Shown here one piece after another: positions 31,921-41,849 of a DNA stretch of 48,638 nucleotides. The position numbers and the translations under genes were made by a program. Positions within the stretch are counted from its first letter, which is position 1, and every line of letters starts with the position of its first letter. The stretch is from contig JBNGIS010020246.1 in assembly GCA_049999725.1 (NCBI GenBank), positions 1 to 48,638 of the forward strand. The letters are read 5' to 3'. The notes under the pieces were generated by a model. The model was not told where the DNA came from. It saw only the letters and a program-made list of their open reading frames with translations, and ran no database searches. The stretch is from Haplomitrium mnioides. Its lineage: Eukaryota > Marchantiophyta > Haplomitriopsida > Calobryales.

Positions 31921-32798
31921 TTGACGACATGTGGCTGGATGCACCAGGCACCAGGCACCATGCACCCTGGTAATCCATTTCTTCGAGTCAGGTTTATTAA
32001 TCCTCGTCTTCAGATGATTCCTGTTCAACGACTGCTACACTGGAGGTGTCCTGAGATTTCCTTTTATTATCTCCTCTTGCTTCTTGCCAGCCAGTTCCTT
32101 CTTGTAGGGTGTGGACAAGTTTCCAACCTTCTTGCAATAATAGCAGGTACGTGTCTCTGCAGGTATCTTTCCTTTCTTGTCTTCTTTGGCAACAAAAGCA
32201 GCATCATCAATCTTTTCTTTGTTGTGTCGCTTCTACTCCTTTTTGAGCAAGTGGCTCACCACAAATTCTATGTCAGGTCCCTTTGCTACCATGACCAAAG
32301 TGCCATATTCAGCAGGAAGGTTGTTGAACAGGACACAGATCAGGTCCTCTTCCTCAATTCGTGATCCAACTGCCTGAAGCTATCCAGCCATGGACGTGAC
32401 CCTCATCACATGTTCAGTGATAGTTGATTTTTCCTTCATCTGTACCAAGAAGAATAGGTTCATCAGGAAATTTCTCCTCATAGTCCCCTTGCCTTCATAA
32501 TTAGTTGATAGTAATTCCCAAGCTTCATGTGTATTGCTGCAGTTTCTCAGTGCCCAGGCCTTCTGCTCAGCCCTCTCCAAACATATGACTTCCCTCTTAA
32601 TGTAAAACTCACACATTTCCTTGGGAATCAGACTATGCTCCCTCTGGGGAAACTCATTGGTTTTCCATGAATCTTGAATCACCAAGGTGAGCTTCATTAA
32701 ATTCCAACGATGAAAAAATCATGTCCTCCAAATTTCTGGATCGTGCTCCCAGTACCAGACTCATCTTGATGTGGGCCCATGACCTAATCAACAGAGGA
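31921..32798 (-). pseudogene. Ty1/copia gag fragment
   Basis: The minus frame 32697-32380 holds a copia gag (UBN2-type) signature: LVIQDSWKTNEFP, ALRNCSNTHEAWELLSTNYEGKG, and VQMKEKSTITEHVMRV. The downstream frame to about 31990 includes a zinc knuckle start (CYYCKKVG). A PBS-like GGTCATGGGCCC lies next to the LTR edge at 32799. The rest of the element is absent. Confidence 0.8.
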
Positions 32799-33487
32799 TG
32801 CTGTCATTCTTCTCTGTGTGATGCTGCAACCTGCATGATATGAAAGCAGACGAAAACGCGAACCCTGGACATTGTTCACTTACTGAGGATAGAAGGGAGA
32901 AAACGGGAAAACACACAGGAGCTGCAAAATGAGAGCTACCTCGTTGTGAATGGCTCTTCAATATATATACAGGAAGGAATGTCCTCGTATGATTGCTGGC
33001 CGTGGTTGTACCTTGGATGTTTGAAAGTAAATAAAGTTGTTTGCTTTCGGTCCAAAAAAAAAAAGGAAGGAATGTCCTCCTAAGCTACACTGGCGCTGAA
33101 ATGTCAGCGACTTATTCAGGGACCAGATGGCTCCCCACTGAACAAAAGCATGCAGAGAAAACAATGCAATGCCACCTGTGATGCTAGACTACAAAATAGG
33201 TGCCCCGTAAGAACAGGGTGGGCGCAATAATCGAAGGTGCAGGGGAGTCACCTGAATAAATTGATCGTGGAGGTGCATTCAGACGTCTCATGTGCCTGTG
33301 CTTAATACCTGCATATAAGTAGGACACATGTCGCAGGACATGCTCCTTAAATGACACTTACGGGGCCTCCTGAGATAATTTGTGGCAGCCCCCTAAAATC
33401 CCTAATAGCTAGTTAAACTAGCTAGCCTTCATAACTAACTATTGTTAGTTATAACTATTCTACAATAGCAAAGATACATTTTCAGCA
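32799..33487 (-). mobile_element. 5' LTR of the minus-strand copia gag fragment
   Basis: On the minus strand it begins TGCTGAAAATGTATC and ends GAATGACAGCA, giving TG..CA ends with 5-bp inverted termini (TGCTG/CAGCA). Length is 689 bp, including a 77-bp retroposon. It directly abuts the PBS-like sequence and gag. No partner LTR is seen in the window. Confidence 0.75.
32987..33063 (+). mobile_element. 77-bp poly(A) retroposon inside the copia LTR
   Basis: It is flanked by a perfect 16-bp target duplication, AGGAAGGAATGTCCTC, at 32971-32986 and 33064-33079. The insert ends TTTGAAAGTAAATAAAGTTG...GGTCC followed by an 11-A run. It is the same 3' family as 31163-31241 but more diverged. Confidence 0.92.
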
Positions 33488-33539
33488 TGGACCAGTAGGT
33501 GCAAAATACTTTGTTCTGTCATTGATGATTTAACATGAA

Positions 33540-34585
33540 AAATATTTGTATACATATGAAGTCCAAAAGTAATTTCTTTTCTAGGTTTCATAGTTTCTAG
33601 GCTCAGGAAGGGCTAAAAAATTATGGTGAAGATACTCCATACTGATAAGGAAGGGAGCATGTCCAAGGAATTGGCAAGACTTTCTAAGAGCATGGATCAA
33701 TCTAAAAATGCATGTGATCAACCACCAACCCACAGCAAGGAGTTTTCCATCGAAAAACAGTGTGGCAGAAAGGATGTATAGGACCAACATGGAGAGTGTA
33801 AGAATCATTCTCTATGCAAGGAACATCCAGACAAATTTCTGGGCTGAGGCTGTGAACACAGTAGTGTACGTCAGAAATCAGTGCACCATGGCTGTGAGCA
33901 ATATGACACCAGAAGAAGCGTGGTTAGGTAAGAAGCTTGATATTTCACAATTCAGAATTTTTTGGCTGTATGCATTAGTACCTCAAGAACTGAGAGGGAA
34001 GTTGCATTCAAAAAAAGTGTCTTTCTGGGATACTGGGAGAACTGCAAAGGGTACAGGCTGTTCTATTGTGAGACAAAGCAGAAAATCAGAAGTCAGGAAG
34101 TATGTGTTTGATGAAATTGTCAGGATCTGGCAAGCAGGTCACCTACAACTGGCAAAGGAGCAGGTTGAGATCTCCAATGGGAAGGAGAGAATGGTGGAGT
34201 ACACAAGGGACATGCCAGGCACCTCACATTCTGGGACAGAAACTGAATTTGGAAACAATGAAGGGTTAATTTCAGAAGTGGGAGTACCAATGGTGAATGA
34301 AAGGACACATGTGGAAGGAGGGGGAATGTTTAGCCAAGATGTTCTGGAAGACTGAGCCAACAGTACGTGTGGGCTGGATCTGGCAGTGCCAGAGATATTC
34401 TTTCTCAGTCACCGTGACTGTAGCAGATGATGACTAACACTGAAGGAGGCGTTGTCCAGGGAAGACTCCCAGGAGTGGGAGGTGGTTTTTCAAATTCGTA
34501 AGAAAAACCAGAACTGGACTCTCACCAAGTTGCCCAAGGGGAGAATAGCCATGGGATGAGTGGGTACTGAAGGTCACGTACCAAA
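33540..34585 (+). pseudogene. Host Ty1/copia element, integrase to start of RT
   Basis: Plus-strand integrase core C-terminal half: NSVAERMYRTNMESVRIIL, FWAEAVNTVVYVRNQ and TPEEAWLGKKLDISQFRIF (frame 33708-34355). A linker follows, and at about 34560 the start of the RT domain (WVLKVTY). It stops at the 5-bp target CCAAA (34581-34585), where the second copia element is inserted. gag, protease and the 5' LTR are missing upstream. Stop codons show it is dead. Confidence 0.85.
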
Positions 34586-35508
34586 TAATAAAATCGATTG
34601 AACAATTTTCCCTGGAATGTCTGAAATGTATCTTTGAATCTGGCTTGTCACTGTTTGTGATTAGATAAGACTCGTTTTTATCCAAACCAAGTTATCAAAA
34701 GATCCCGTTGTCAAGATCACTGGTGGAGAGAAAAGGGCTCCTCGATGAGTCGAGGCTCCTCAATAAACGCCTTGCGATGTCCTCTCCTTCTGCTTCGCAA
34801 ATATATGCAGAAACACAGGCTCCTTCTGTCTTCACGATAGCAGAGACGGGGCACCTCCCTGTGTCTTTGCGATCAGCCAAAAGGGCGCTGCCTCTGTTCG
34901 TGCGACTCCCAGCGTCTTTGCGATCAGTTAAAGAGTGCCTGCCTGTGTTTGTGTGATAGCAGGAGTCGGGCGACTCCCTGTGTGTGCGCGCTTAGCGAAA
35001 CAGGAGGGGCCTCCCTGTGTCTGCGCGACTGCAGAAACGGGGCGCCTCCCTTTCTTCGTGCAGACAAACAGCAGACTTCGAGCAAGGAATGAAAGACTTA
35101 CACAATGTATGTTTGCAGGGATAGCTTGCACTCGATGGTGAGCCCCGAAATATACATGCACAGAGGTGAAATCTCCTGGATAATTACAAAGCGCTAATGA
35201 GTGCATGTTTTCTATCCTGCCATGTGTTTAGCATTAGATCGTGGAGCAATCTACATGCCTCATGTGTTCTCTCACAGTCACGCTTGAAAAATAAGCTTGT
35301 CTAAAATTACCTGTGTGACTGACACGTGGCAGTATACTAGATTAGCCTTAACTAACTACTAAGCTAGTTATGCTAATCATGAATAGCAATATGTTAGTCT
35401 GTGAGTATTTACAAGAGAGAGAATCCTTCCAAGGATTGAACCTTGGGAAGGACTGTATTTGGATCCTATTCAAGATCCATCCTCCCACTTAAGCAATGGT
35501 TCTCAATA
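34586..35508 (-). mobile_element. 3' LTR of the nested minus-strand copia element
   Basis: A 923-bp direct repeat of 43794-45638 (minus its insertion), with over 90 percent identity by eye across long blocks. The low edge follows target copy CCAAA. The high edge (...TCTCAATA) precedes a minus-strand polypurine tract (CTGAGTGGGAG). A GC-rich internal region (34800-35060) has short repeats of CTCCCTGTGT. Confidence 0.9.
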
Positions 35509-35556
35509 CTCCCACTCAGGACTATACAAGGTAAATCCTAAGAGGTCTATGCATCT

Positions 35557-35750
35557 AGTTAGCTAGCTAGTTAGTTAATTTAATTTAATTTTTAAACTTT
35601 TATTTTATTTTTGGGTTTCTTCTGCTTTATTTTTGGGGTGGAGGTTGGGTTGTTAATCTTTTCAATCTTCAGTACAGATCATCTTGATTAACTTTATGAT
35701 TGGCTATCTTAGTTTGTAAGTATGGAGTTCTCTCAATACTTATAAAGATA
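35557..35750 (-). mobile_element. 194-bp SINE-like insertion
   Basis: It is flanked by the 9-bp direct repeat TATGCATCT (35548-35556 and 35751-35759). On the minus strand it begins TATCTTTATAAGTATTGAG and ends in a simple-repeat tail of AATTAAATT / AACTAACTAG units. No inverted terminal repeats are seen. A 90 percent similar copy lies at 36312-36517. Confidence 0.75.
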
Positions 35751-35779
35751 TATGCATCTCAATTGCTTAGGCCTAGGCA

Positions 35780-38035
35780 AGGCCTTGGTGATAGCTACTG
35801 CAGCCATGTCCTCTGTAGCAATGAACTCCAAGTCAATCTCTGTCCCAATCTGCTGGCGGATGAAATGGTATGATCTTGCATAGGTAAATGCTGCCCATGT
35901 TTGTTGTCCTCATGAATTTCTTGTTGTGCCACCCTGCTGGTGGCCAACTTCTTCCAGGAGCCTTCTGATCCAGATGACCTCCCTGGCTGTGTGTGAGGGC
36001 CGTGTACTCAACCTCAGCTTTTGACAAAGCAATAGAAGATTACTTCTAACTGGTTCAGCTTACTGCTCCTCCACATATAAAATGAACGTGTATGCAGATG
36101 TGGATGATTTGTCATCCTAGCCTCTTGACCAATCTACTTCCTGAATAGTGGCAGAAACGTAGGACTTTAGTTTTGCCTTTGGCATAACTTATATGCACTG
36201 ACGAAGTCTGTGGTAAAGTAGTAGTAATCTGTCAATACTACTCATAATGTTGCTTAGAGGTCTATGGCAAGTGCTTGACAAACACTATGCGCATCACCAC
36301 ACTTCTCCTCTAGTTAGCTAGTTAGTTAGTTAATTTAATTTAATTTTTAAATATTTATTTTATTTTTCGGTTTCTTCTGCTTCATTTTTGTTTTTGATTG
36401 GGGTGGAGGTTGGGTTGTTAATCTTTTCAATCTTCAGTACACATCATCTTGATTAACTTTATGATTGGCTACCTTAGTTTGTAAGTATGGAGTTCTCACA
36501 ATACTTATAAAGATATATCTTGACCAATCTGCATCTGAATATCCAGCTAAAGTTGGATTCCCATGCTTGCTGTATGTTAACTTTGCATAGGCATAGTACA
36601 TCAACAGCATAGGTCAAATCTGGTCTTGTGCCAAATCTGGTTTTGTGCATACCTTGCAGTACCTCAGACTCCCTGCAGCCTTTGGTGCAGTACCCTGCTC
36701 ATGTCCCTTTTGTGATTTCATTTCCTTTGTCAGCTTCAGACCTTTTCACCAATGGTGTTCCAACAGGTTTGCAGTCTTCCATGCCAAACTTGGAAATTGC
36801 CTTCTTCACATATTGGAACTGGCTTGGGCTTGTTGTCCCAGCCTCTCTGTCTCTGGTCACATGTATACCCAATAGGTATTGCACATCCCTAAGCCATCAT
36901 CTCAAAGACTTGACTAAGAAACTTCTTTTGTCTTGTCCTTGTCTCAGGATTAGCGCTTAGTAATAGCAGGTCATCCACTTTAGAGTAGTGATTTTGTGCT
37001 CACCTGACTTGATGTAGACACATTCATCTGCCTCTGTGGTAGCCTTTACTCAGCAAGTGTTTGATCCATTTCTTTGAGAAGGCTCTGGATCCTTGCTGCA
37101 GTTCATAAATCTCCTTCTTTAATAGACAGATCTTATCCTCTTGAGCTGCATCTTCTGGCTGCTTCATGAGGATTTCTTAAGCAAGATCAACTGTCTTGAC
37201 ATCCATCTGTTGTTATCTCCTTGAGCCGCATCTTCTGGCTGCTTCATGAAGACTTCTTTATCAAGATCTTCTGTCTTGACATCCATTTGTTCTGTTTTCC
37301 ATCTTTCCAACCATGCTTCGCTTGCGAGTGCCAATAGGCATCTGATAGAGGTAAACTTTGCTTACATCTGGAAAAATTTTCATTGTAGTCAAGGCCTTCC
37401 ACTTTGGTGAATCCCCTTGCTATCTTGAAAACTGACTGTAGTTTATTGCTTTTCCTCCTTGCTACAGTCTTACAAGCCTCTAGGTGTGGTTTTGTGGAGC
37501 ACAGTTCCTCTGCTATGGCTGCCTTTCGATCCTCAGCATTCTGGCTCGAAAGCTTTTCCCTGAGGGTTGTAACCTCCTTATCCCCAATTCTGGCTGCCAT
37601 GCAAAAAACAATTGTCTTCTGCACATTGAAATGTGACAGCCTCCTTGTCTCACCATTTTCTGAGACAGGCATGCCTTTGTCAATGTCATAGAATTCTGGT
37701 TGTCTTTGAATTCTGCCTGATCTTCTGGGCCCATTAGATTCTGTATCAGAATCTTTTCCATCCTCCCACTTGTTCAGATAATCCCTGTGCCTTTCTTATT
37801 GGACTTCCCTGTCCCTTGGTTCTGATATCCTCCTGCTTGGACCTGCATTCTCAGATTCATCTTGGATGTCTGACGTCAGTTGTCTCCCACTGGATGACTC
37901 AGCTTCCTTTTTGGATTCAGGATTTGGTCTCTTTGAAAATGACATCCGTGCTGCAGATGATCTTCCCTGTAGCAGATGATTTTCCCTGACTTGTGGTTTA
38001 GAAGACTGTACCCTTGACTCTAGGCTGATATGCTG
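35780..38035 (-). pseudogene. Nested copia element: RT and RNase H part
   Basis: On the minus strand, downward from 38035: the post-integrase linker (KIICSTDVIFKET), the RT start (FKIARGFTKVEGLDYNENF, about 37430-37370), the RT end (YLLGIHVTRDREAG, GMEDCKPVGTPL in 36884-36699), RNase H start (GYSDADWS near 36540), and the RNase H end (SKAEVEYTAL at about 36024). Frames change several times. A 382-bp insertion interrupts RNase H. Confidence 0.85.
36136..36517. repeat. 382-bp insertion bounded by 13-bp repeats, with the SINE-like unit
   Basis: TCTTGACCAATCT occurs at 36123-36135 and again at 36518-36530, inside the copia RNase H region. The last ~205 bp (36312-36517) are the second copy of the SINE-like element at 35557-35750. 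The first ~175 bp are unidentified. Confidence 0.65.
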
Positions 38036-38238
38036 AATAGAATAGAATAGAATTCAATTCAATTAAAGTCCAGAGCCAGCCCTAGGGCCATAAGGACTGA
38101 GAGTACAATGCGCACAAGAGTGCGGAGGGGTACAAAAACTAAAGTAGTAAGCTAAGAATTGTTTAACTGAAAACAGTTGAGCGGGGACAAACCCGCTTGT
38201 GAGTCATATGCTCACTCTCTCGTCACTAATCTCTATGT
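38036..38238 (-). mobile_element. LINE 3' UTR and short-repeat tail
   Basis: On the minus strand the 3' UTR after the ORF2 stop ends GGACTTTAATTGAATTGAAT then TCTATTCTATTCTATTCA. The tail is thus 5-bp units (ATTGA, ATTCT) rather than poly(A). The same UTR and tail occur in truncated copies at 16.3, 22.9, 23.7 and 31.6 kb. Confidence 0.85.
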
Positions 38239-41200
38239 CTAATCTGCCTGTTTCTGAGATCTAAGCACCATGAGTTCCCGGAAGAAGAGTGCCAGCCAAC
38301 GTTGATCATGATATTTGAGAAATTGTTGTACTATCCCATCCTGTTCTACAAAAAGACCATGATACCTTCCCCGGATTTCATAGTATCTGGGGCAACAGAA
38401 GATGATGTGGTGTTCATCTACGGTGACTTGTAGATTGCATTGGAGGCACAACAGTTTCTCAGGTCGGACTTTGTTGTCGATCTTGGACCATTTGGCTGTT
38501 TCACATCTCAGCCGATGAGATCCGGTATGGAGTTGTGTGAGGGTCTGGACCAGCTTAAGTGACATGTTGCTCGTCAAGTATTGTTGGATTTGCCTTGAGG
38601 GGGTGTTGTTGACGAGCGCCTTGTACTTTACAGTTCGGGATGCCACACTGTAGGATTGCCATATGACTGTGAAGTAATGTGTTGATAGATGATCCATCAG
38701 CACTTTTCCTGATTGTCTAGGAAGGTCATCTATATCCAGTCCCCATCTTTTCAGCCATTTCTGGCATTGATTGTACCAATTTGTGGGGTCTCCAGGAGCT
38801 GCCTGACGAGATGCCTCCATCGCCATTGCTGGATATCTGGCAGGTGTAGTGTCTCTGATCGATTGCAGGTATGTGACAAGTTTCATCACTGCGTGCGCCT
38901 CAATGGGTATCATACCAAATTCAGCTGCCAGGATGTGTAGAGGTGTGGTGGTGCGTACATTGGCTAGTCTAGTGAGGAACCTCTTGAGGGGTTTCTCACC
39001 GTGTTTCAACCACATGGCCGGAGTAAGAGAGGGTCCCCATATTTCTGCTCCATATGTTGCTGTTGGAACAACGAAGGTATGGAAGAGGTCGATTCTCATG
39101 GGTATATGCCATATATCTTTTGCCTTGCACCAGCTGTTCAATTGGTATAAGCTGACCAGACCTGCCGTAATCCTGCGCTCGGCTCCGAAGCCCCATCCTC
39201 TCTGGGTATGTATTGGTATCCCCAAATAGGTGTACTGGTTTATCACTTCAACATTGTCCTGCTTGAACTTGAAAGTATCCCTCTGTGCTGTGGTGAGCCA
39301 TTTTCCAAAGACCAGAACCTTGGTTTTCTTCATATTGACAGTCATACCGGATTGGTTGCAGAAATCGTCCAGTGCTTTTAGGTGTTGTTGGAGTCCAACA
39401 CTTGTTGTGGACATGAGGACGATGTCATCTGCATACAAGAGAATACCAATGGTCTGGGCTAGCAGATTGGGGGCAGGGGCTCCCACATTGACCAGTACTG
39501 TCTCCAGTTTGTCGATGAACAGACCAAATAAGGTGGGGGAGAGTGGGCATCCCTGCTTCACACCGATGTTGCAATGTATAGGCTCCGACATGCCCTGATG
39601 GGTGCGGACACAGGCCAAAACTTCTTCGTATAAGATCTGGATGGCTGTGATCCAGTTCGTTGGTAGATGTAACTCATGTAATCTGGACCAGAGTTGATTG
39701 TGTGGTACTGAGTCAAAGGCTTTCTGGAAATCTACGAAACAGCAGTACAGACCTCCAGCACGTCTGTGTTGTTCAATGATGGTACGGATGGTGACCAGGT
39801 GATCAGTTGTTGAGTGATTCTCCCGAAACCCTGCTTGTCCCTGGGCTCGTAGCTGTTGTGCTTCGCTCCATTGTGTGATCTTGAAGTTGAGTGTGGCCCC
39901 AAAGAGCTTCGGGAATAGAGGGCTGAGCATGATGGTGCGATAGTTCGAGTGTTGGCCTTTGTCCCCAGCTTTGTGGATTGGAATGATAGTGTTGAGCTTC
40001 CACTCTGCGGGGAATCCAGTCTGTATCACCTGGTTGAATAGGTCGGTGATGGGTTGGGAGAGGGGTTGGGATCCTCTTTTCAGCATTTGGGCTTGGAGCC
40101 CTAGGGAGTCAGGTGCTTTGTTGTGGAGCTTCTTGATCGTAGCCAGGACCTCTTCAGTGGTGAAAACATCGGTTGTGGGTTTGTTGTTGGTCCAGGGGGG
40201 TGGGTTAGGTGTGGCTGACGTAGAGTGGTACAGCTTGTCACCATATATCTTCCAGTCTTGGAGGTCGTGCAGCTGGAGCTGGTCTTGCTGGCCCTTGAGG
40301 GATGAGAAGAATTTCTTTGGTTGGCGTTTCTTGTCCAAGATGAGTTGGGGGAGTCGTTGTGCTATCCAGGTGCGGCGTAGTTCCCTTCTGCATTTCCGCC
40401 AGGCGTGGAGCGCTTCACGGATCGCTGTAGCTGGTGCTCCCTGTTTGATCTGTTTTTGCCACTGGGATCTGGTTTCTCTTGCAGTGTTGTTGAACCAGGG
40501 GTTGGGTTTAAAGCTGGAGGGGGTTTTGGTTGTGAGGAGAGTGGTAGGGAACTTCAGTCGAGCTGCTGTGAGAATGATGTCTGTTAGTGAGGTTGAGTCT
40601 AGCACTGGGTTGGAGGACAGTTGTGTGTGCAGTTCTTTTGTATATGTTTTGGACTGTTTCTCCGTGGGTGGGTAGTGGTATATGAGACGGGTGGGACGAT
40701 GAGTTCTGGGAGGGTTGAGGATTCCGGTAGTAGGCTTCAGAGCAAAGTGTAGTGGTGTGTGGTCTGAGTCAGGGGTTGGTTCTCCAACGTAGAAATTCTC
40801 GAGGAATTCAGATGTCCGATGAGAATTGGTAAGAAGGTAGTCCACCACTGATTTCCCAATGCCGGTGCTACCTCGACAAGTGAGATTCCCTGAGTCTGGC
40901 CATTGTGCTGTTCCATTGCAGATGTGTAGGTCGTGTGTGCTGCAAAAATCCAGTATTTTATGGTGGTTTTTGAGGGTGATATCCTGTGATGTGCGGTGGA
41001 GGTCATCACGGTCTTCAAGTATGTCATGTTCGTCTTCAGCTTCCTCATCTCCTGATTTCAATATTTGTGCCTGGAGATTGCCTGTTCTGCAGTTGAAATC
41101 ACCCACAATCAATATGTTCCCGCTGGTTACTGTGTTGATAATCTCTCCCATCTTGTCAAATGGTGCTTCCAAGTCTTCATCTGCAGAGTAGGTGGTTCTG

Positions 41201-41580
41201 CCACCAGGGAAGTAACAAGTACCAATGTGTAGATCTTGGTTCAGGCCAGCTGATTTATGTATTTTGAGCCAGATATACCGGTTGAAATTGTCTTTTTCTA
41301 GTATAGCTACATGTGGGCTAAGTCTTGTGGATATGAGGCAGGCCAATCCTCCATGTCCTTGTCCTGAACGACTGCTGAATAGAGATATAACTTCGTATCC
41401 CGGGATATTGGGAATCCGAGACTCCCTAGTTTCCCAGGTTTCTACAAGTAGGATCAGATCTGAACCTGGACCAATATCGGAGAGGTGTGTGCCCTTGTGC
41501 CAGGGGTAACCTCGGCAGTTCCAGAAGACTACCGAGATTGGTGTGGAGCTATATCCTGGCTCCACACCCCCTGCTGCTAC
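38239..41580 (-). CDS. LINE ORF2: endonuclease and reverse transcriptase, intact
   Basis: An uninterrupted frame of about 1108 codons (from 41565; open back to 41580). The N-terminal AP-type endonuclease shows VVFWNCRG, LVETWETRES, GTCYFPGG, VGDFNCRTG and SDHTPLHFAL, so the usual Asn, Glu, Tyr, Asp/Asn and His positions are kept. RT follows (about residues 480-760): NTIIPIHKAGDKG, QAGFRENHSTTDHL, VDFQKAFDSVPH, GVKQGCPLSPTLF and LLYADDIVLM (catalytic YADD). A C-terminal Cys/His knuckle is CLQCNLQV...DEHHIIFCCP. No RNase H domain is evident. There is no ATG before the endonuclease; the frame is preceded directly by an in-frame TAG. It retrotransposes by target-primed reverse transcription. It is inserted in a copia element. 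Confidence 0.95.
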   Translation of the reverse strand, partial: VAAGGVEPGYSSTPISVVFWNCRGYPWHKGTHLSDIGPGSDLILLVETWETRESRIPNIPGYEVISLFSSRSGQGHGGLACLISTRLSPHVAILEKDNFNRYIWLKIHKSAGLNQDLHIGTCYFPGGRTTYSADEDLEAPFDKMGEIINTVTSGNILIVGDFNCRTGNLQAQILKSGDEEAEDEHDILEDRDDLHRTSQDITLKNHHKILDFCSTHDLHICNGTAQWPDSGNLTCRGSTGIGKSVVDYLLTNSHRTSEFLENFYVGEPTPDSDHTPLHFALKPTTGILNPPRTHRPTRLIYHYPPTEKQSKTYTKELHTQLSSNPVLDSTSLTDIILTAARLKFPTTLLTTKTPSSFKPNPWFNNTARETRSQWQKQIKQGAPATAIREALHAWRKCRRELRRTWIAQRLPQLILDKKRQPKKFFSSLKGQQDQLQLHDLQDWKIYGDKLYHSTSATPNPPPWTNNKPTTDVFTTEEVLATIKKLHNKAPDSLGLQAQMLKRGSQPLSQPITDLFNQVIQTGFPAEWKLNTIIPIHKAGDKGQHSNYRTIMLSPLFPKLFGATLNFKITQWSEAQQLRAQGQAGFRENHSTTDHLVTIRTIIEQHRRAGGLYCCFVDFQKAFDSVPHNQLWSRLHELHLPTNWITAIQILYEEVLACVRTHQGMSEPIHCNIGVKQGCPLSPTLFGLFIDKLETVLVNVGAPAPNLLAQTIGILLYADDIVLMSTTSVGLQQHLKALDDFCNQSGMTVNMKKTKVLVFGKWLTTAQRDTFKFKQDNVEVINQYTYLGIPIHTQRGWGFGAERRITAGLVSLYQLNSWCKAKDIWHIPMRIDLFHTFVVPTATYGAEIWGPSLTPAMWLKHGEKPLKRFLTRLANVRTTTPLHILAAEFGMIPIEAHAVMKLVTYLQSIRDTTPARYPAMAMEASRQAAPGDPTNWYNQCQKWLKRWGLDIDDLPRQSGKVLMDHLSTHYFTVIWQSYSVASRTVKYKALVNNTPSRQIQQYLTSNMSLKLVQTLTQLHTGSHRLRCETAKWSKIDNKVRPEKLLCLQCNLQVTVDEHHIIFCCPRYYEIRGRYHGLFVEQDGIVQQFLKYHDQRWLALFFRELMVLRSQKQAD

Positions 41581-41845
41581 CTATGGGGCGGGTCTTCGGT
41601 CTCCAACAATGTGCAGTACACCATTGCGGATGTACGCTATCTTCCCTGCCCTCCATGCTGCCTGTACTTTCCTTTTTTCCTCCGGAAGCTGTTTCATCTG
41701 TAATGGCGTTAGATCTTCGTGTATAGCCAATTTCATCTCCCGGAAGATTCGCCTCTTTTTTTAGTAGCTCACCTATACCTGAGAAGGTGCCAGTGCCAGA
41801 CTTGTTGTCCAACCTTCTCCTCAGCTCCTCAGGTATAGGTGCTTA
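41581..41845 (-). CDS. LINE ORF1 C-terminal end, 5'-truncated
   Basis: Minus-strand codons from at least 41760 down to the TAG at 41583-41581 read like the C-terminus of a LINE ORF1: KKRRIFREMKLAIHEDLTP, then a Lys/Arg-rich helix (EEKRKVQAAWRAGKIAYIRN) and GVLHIVGDRRPAP before the stop. It is in the same frame as ORF2. Sequence similarity to copia resumes above about 41845, so the element is 5'-truncated within ORF1. Confidence 0.7.
41770..41841. repeat. 14-bp inverted repeat at the LINE 5' end
   Basis: CACCTATACCTGAG at 41770-41783 and its exact reverse complement CTCAGGTATAGGTG at 41828-41841, with a 44-nt loop. It coincides with the 5' truncation point of the LINE. Confidence 0.9.
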
Positions 41846-41849
41846 TGCA

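Noticed and set aside
39959-40675. Open frame of 238 codons on the plus strand
   Set aside because: It is antisense to the intact LINE ORF2 and has no recognisable domain, so it is a shadow frame.
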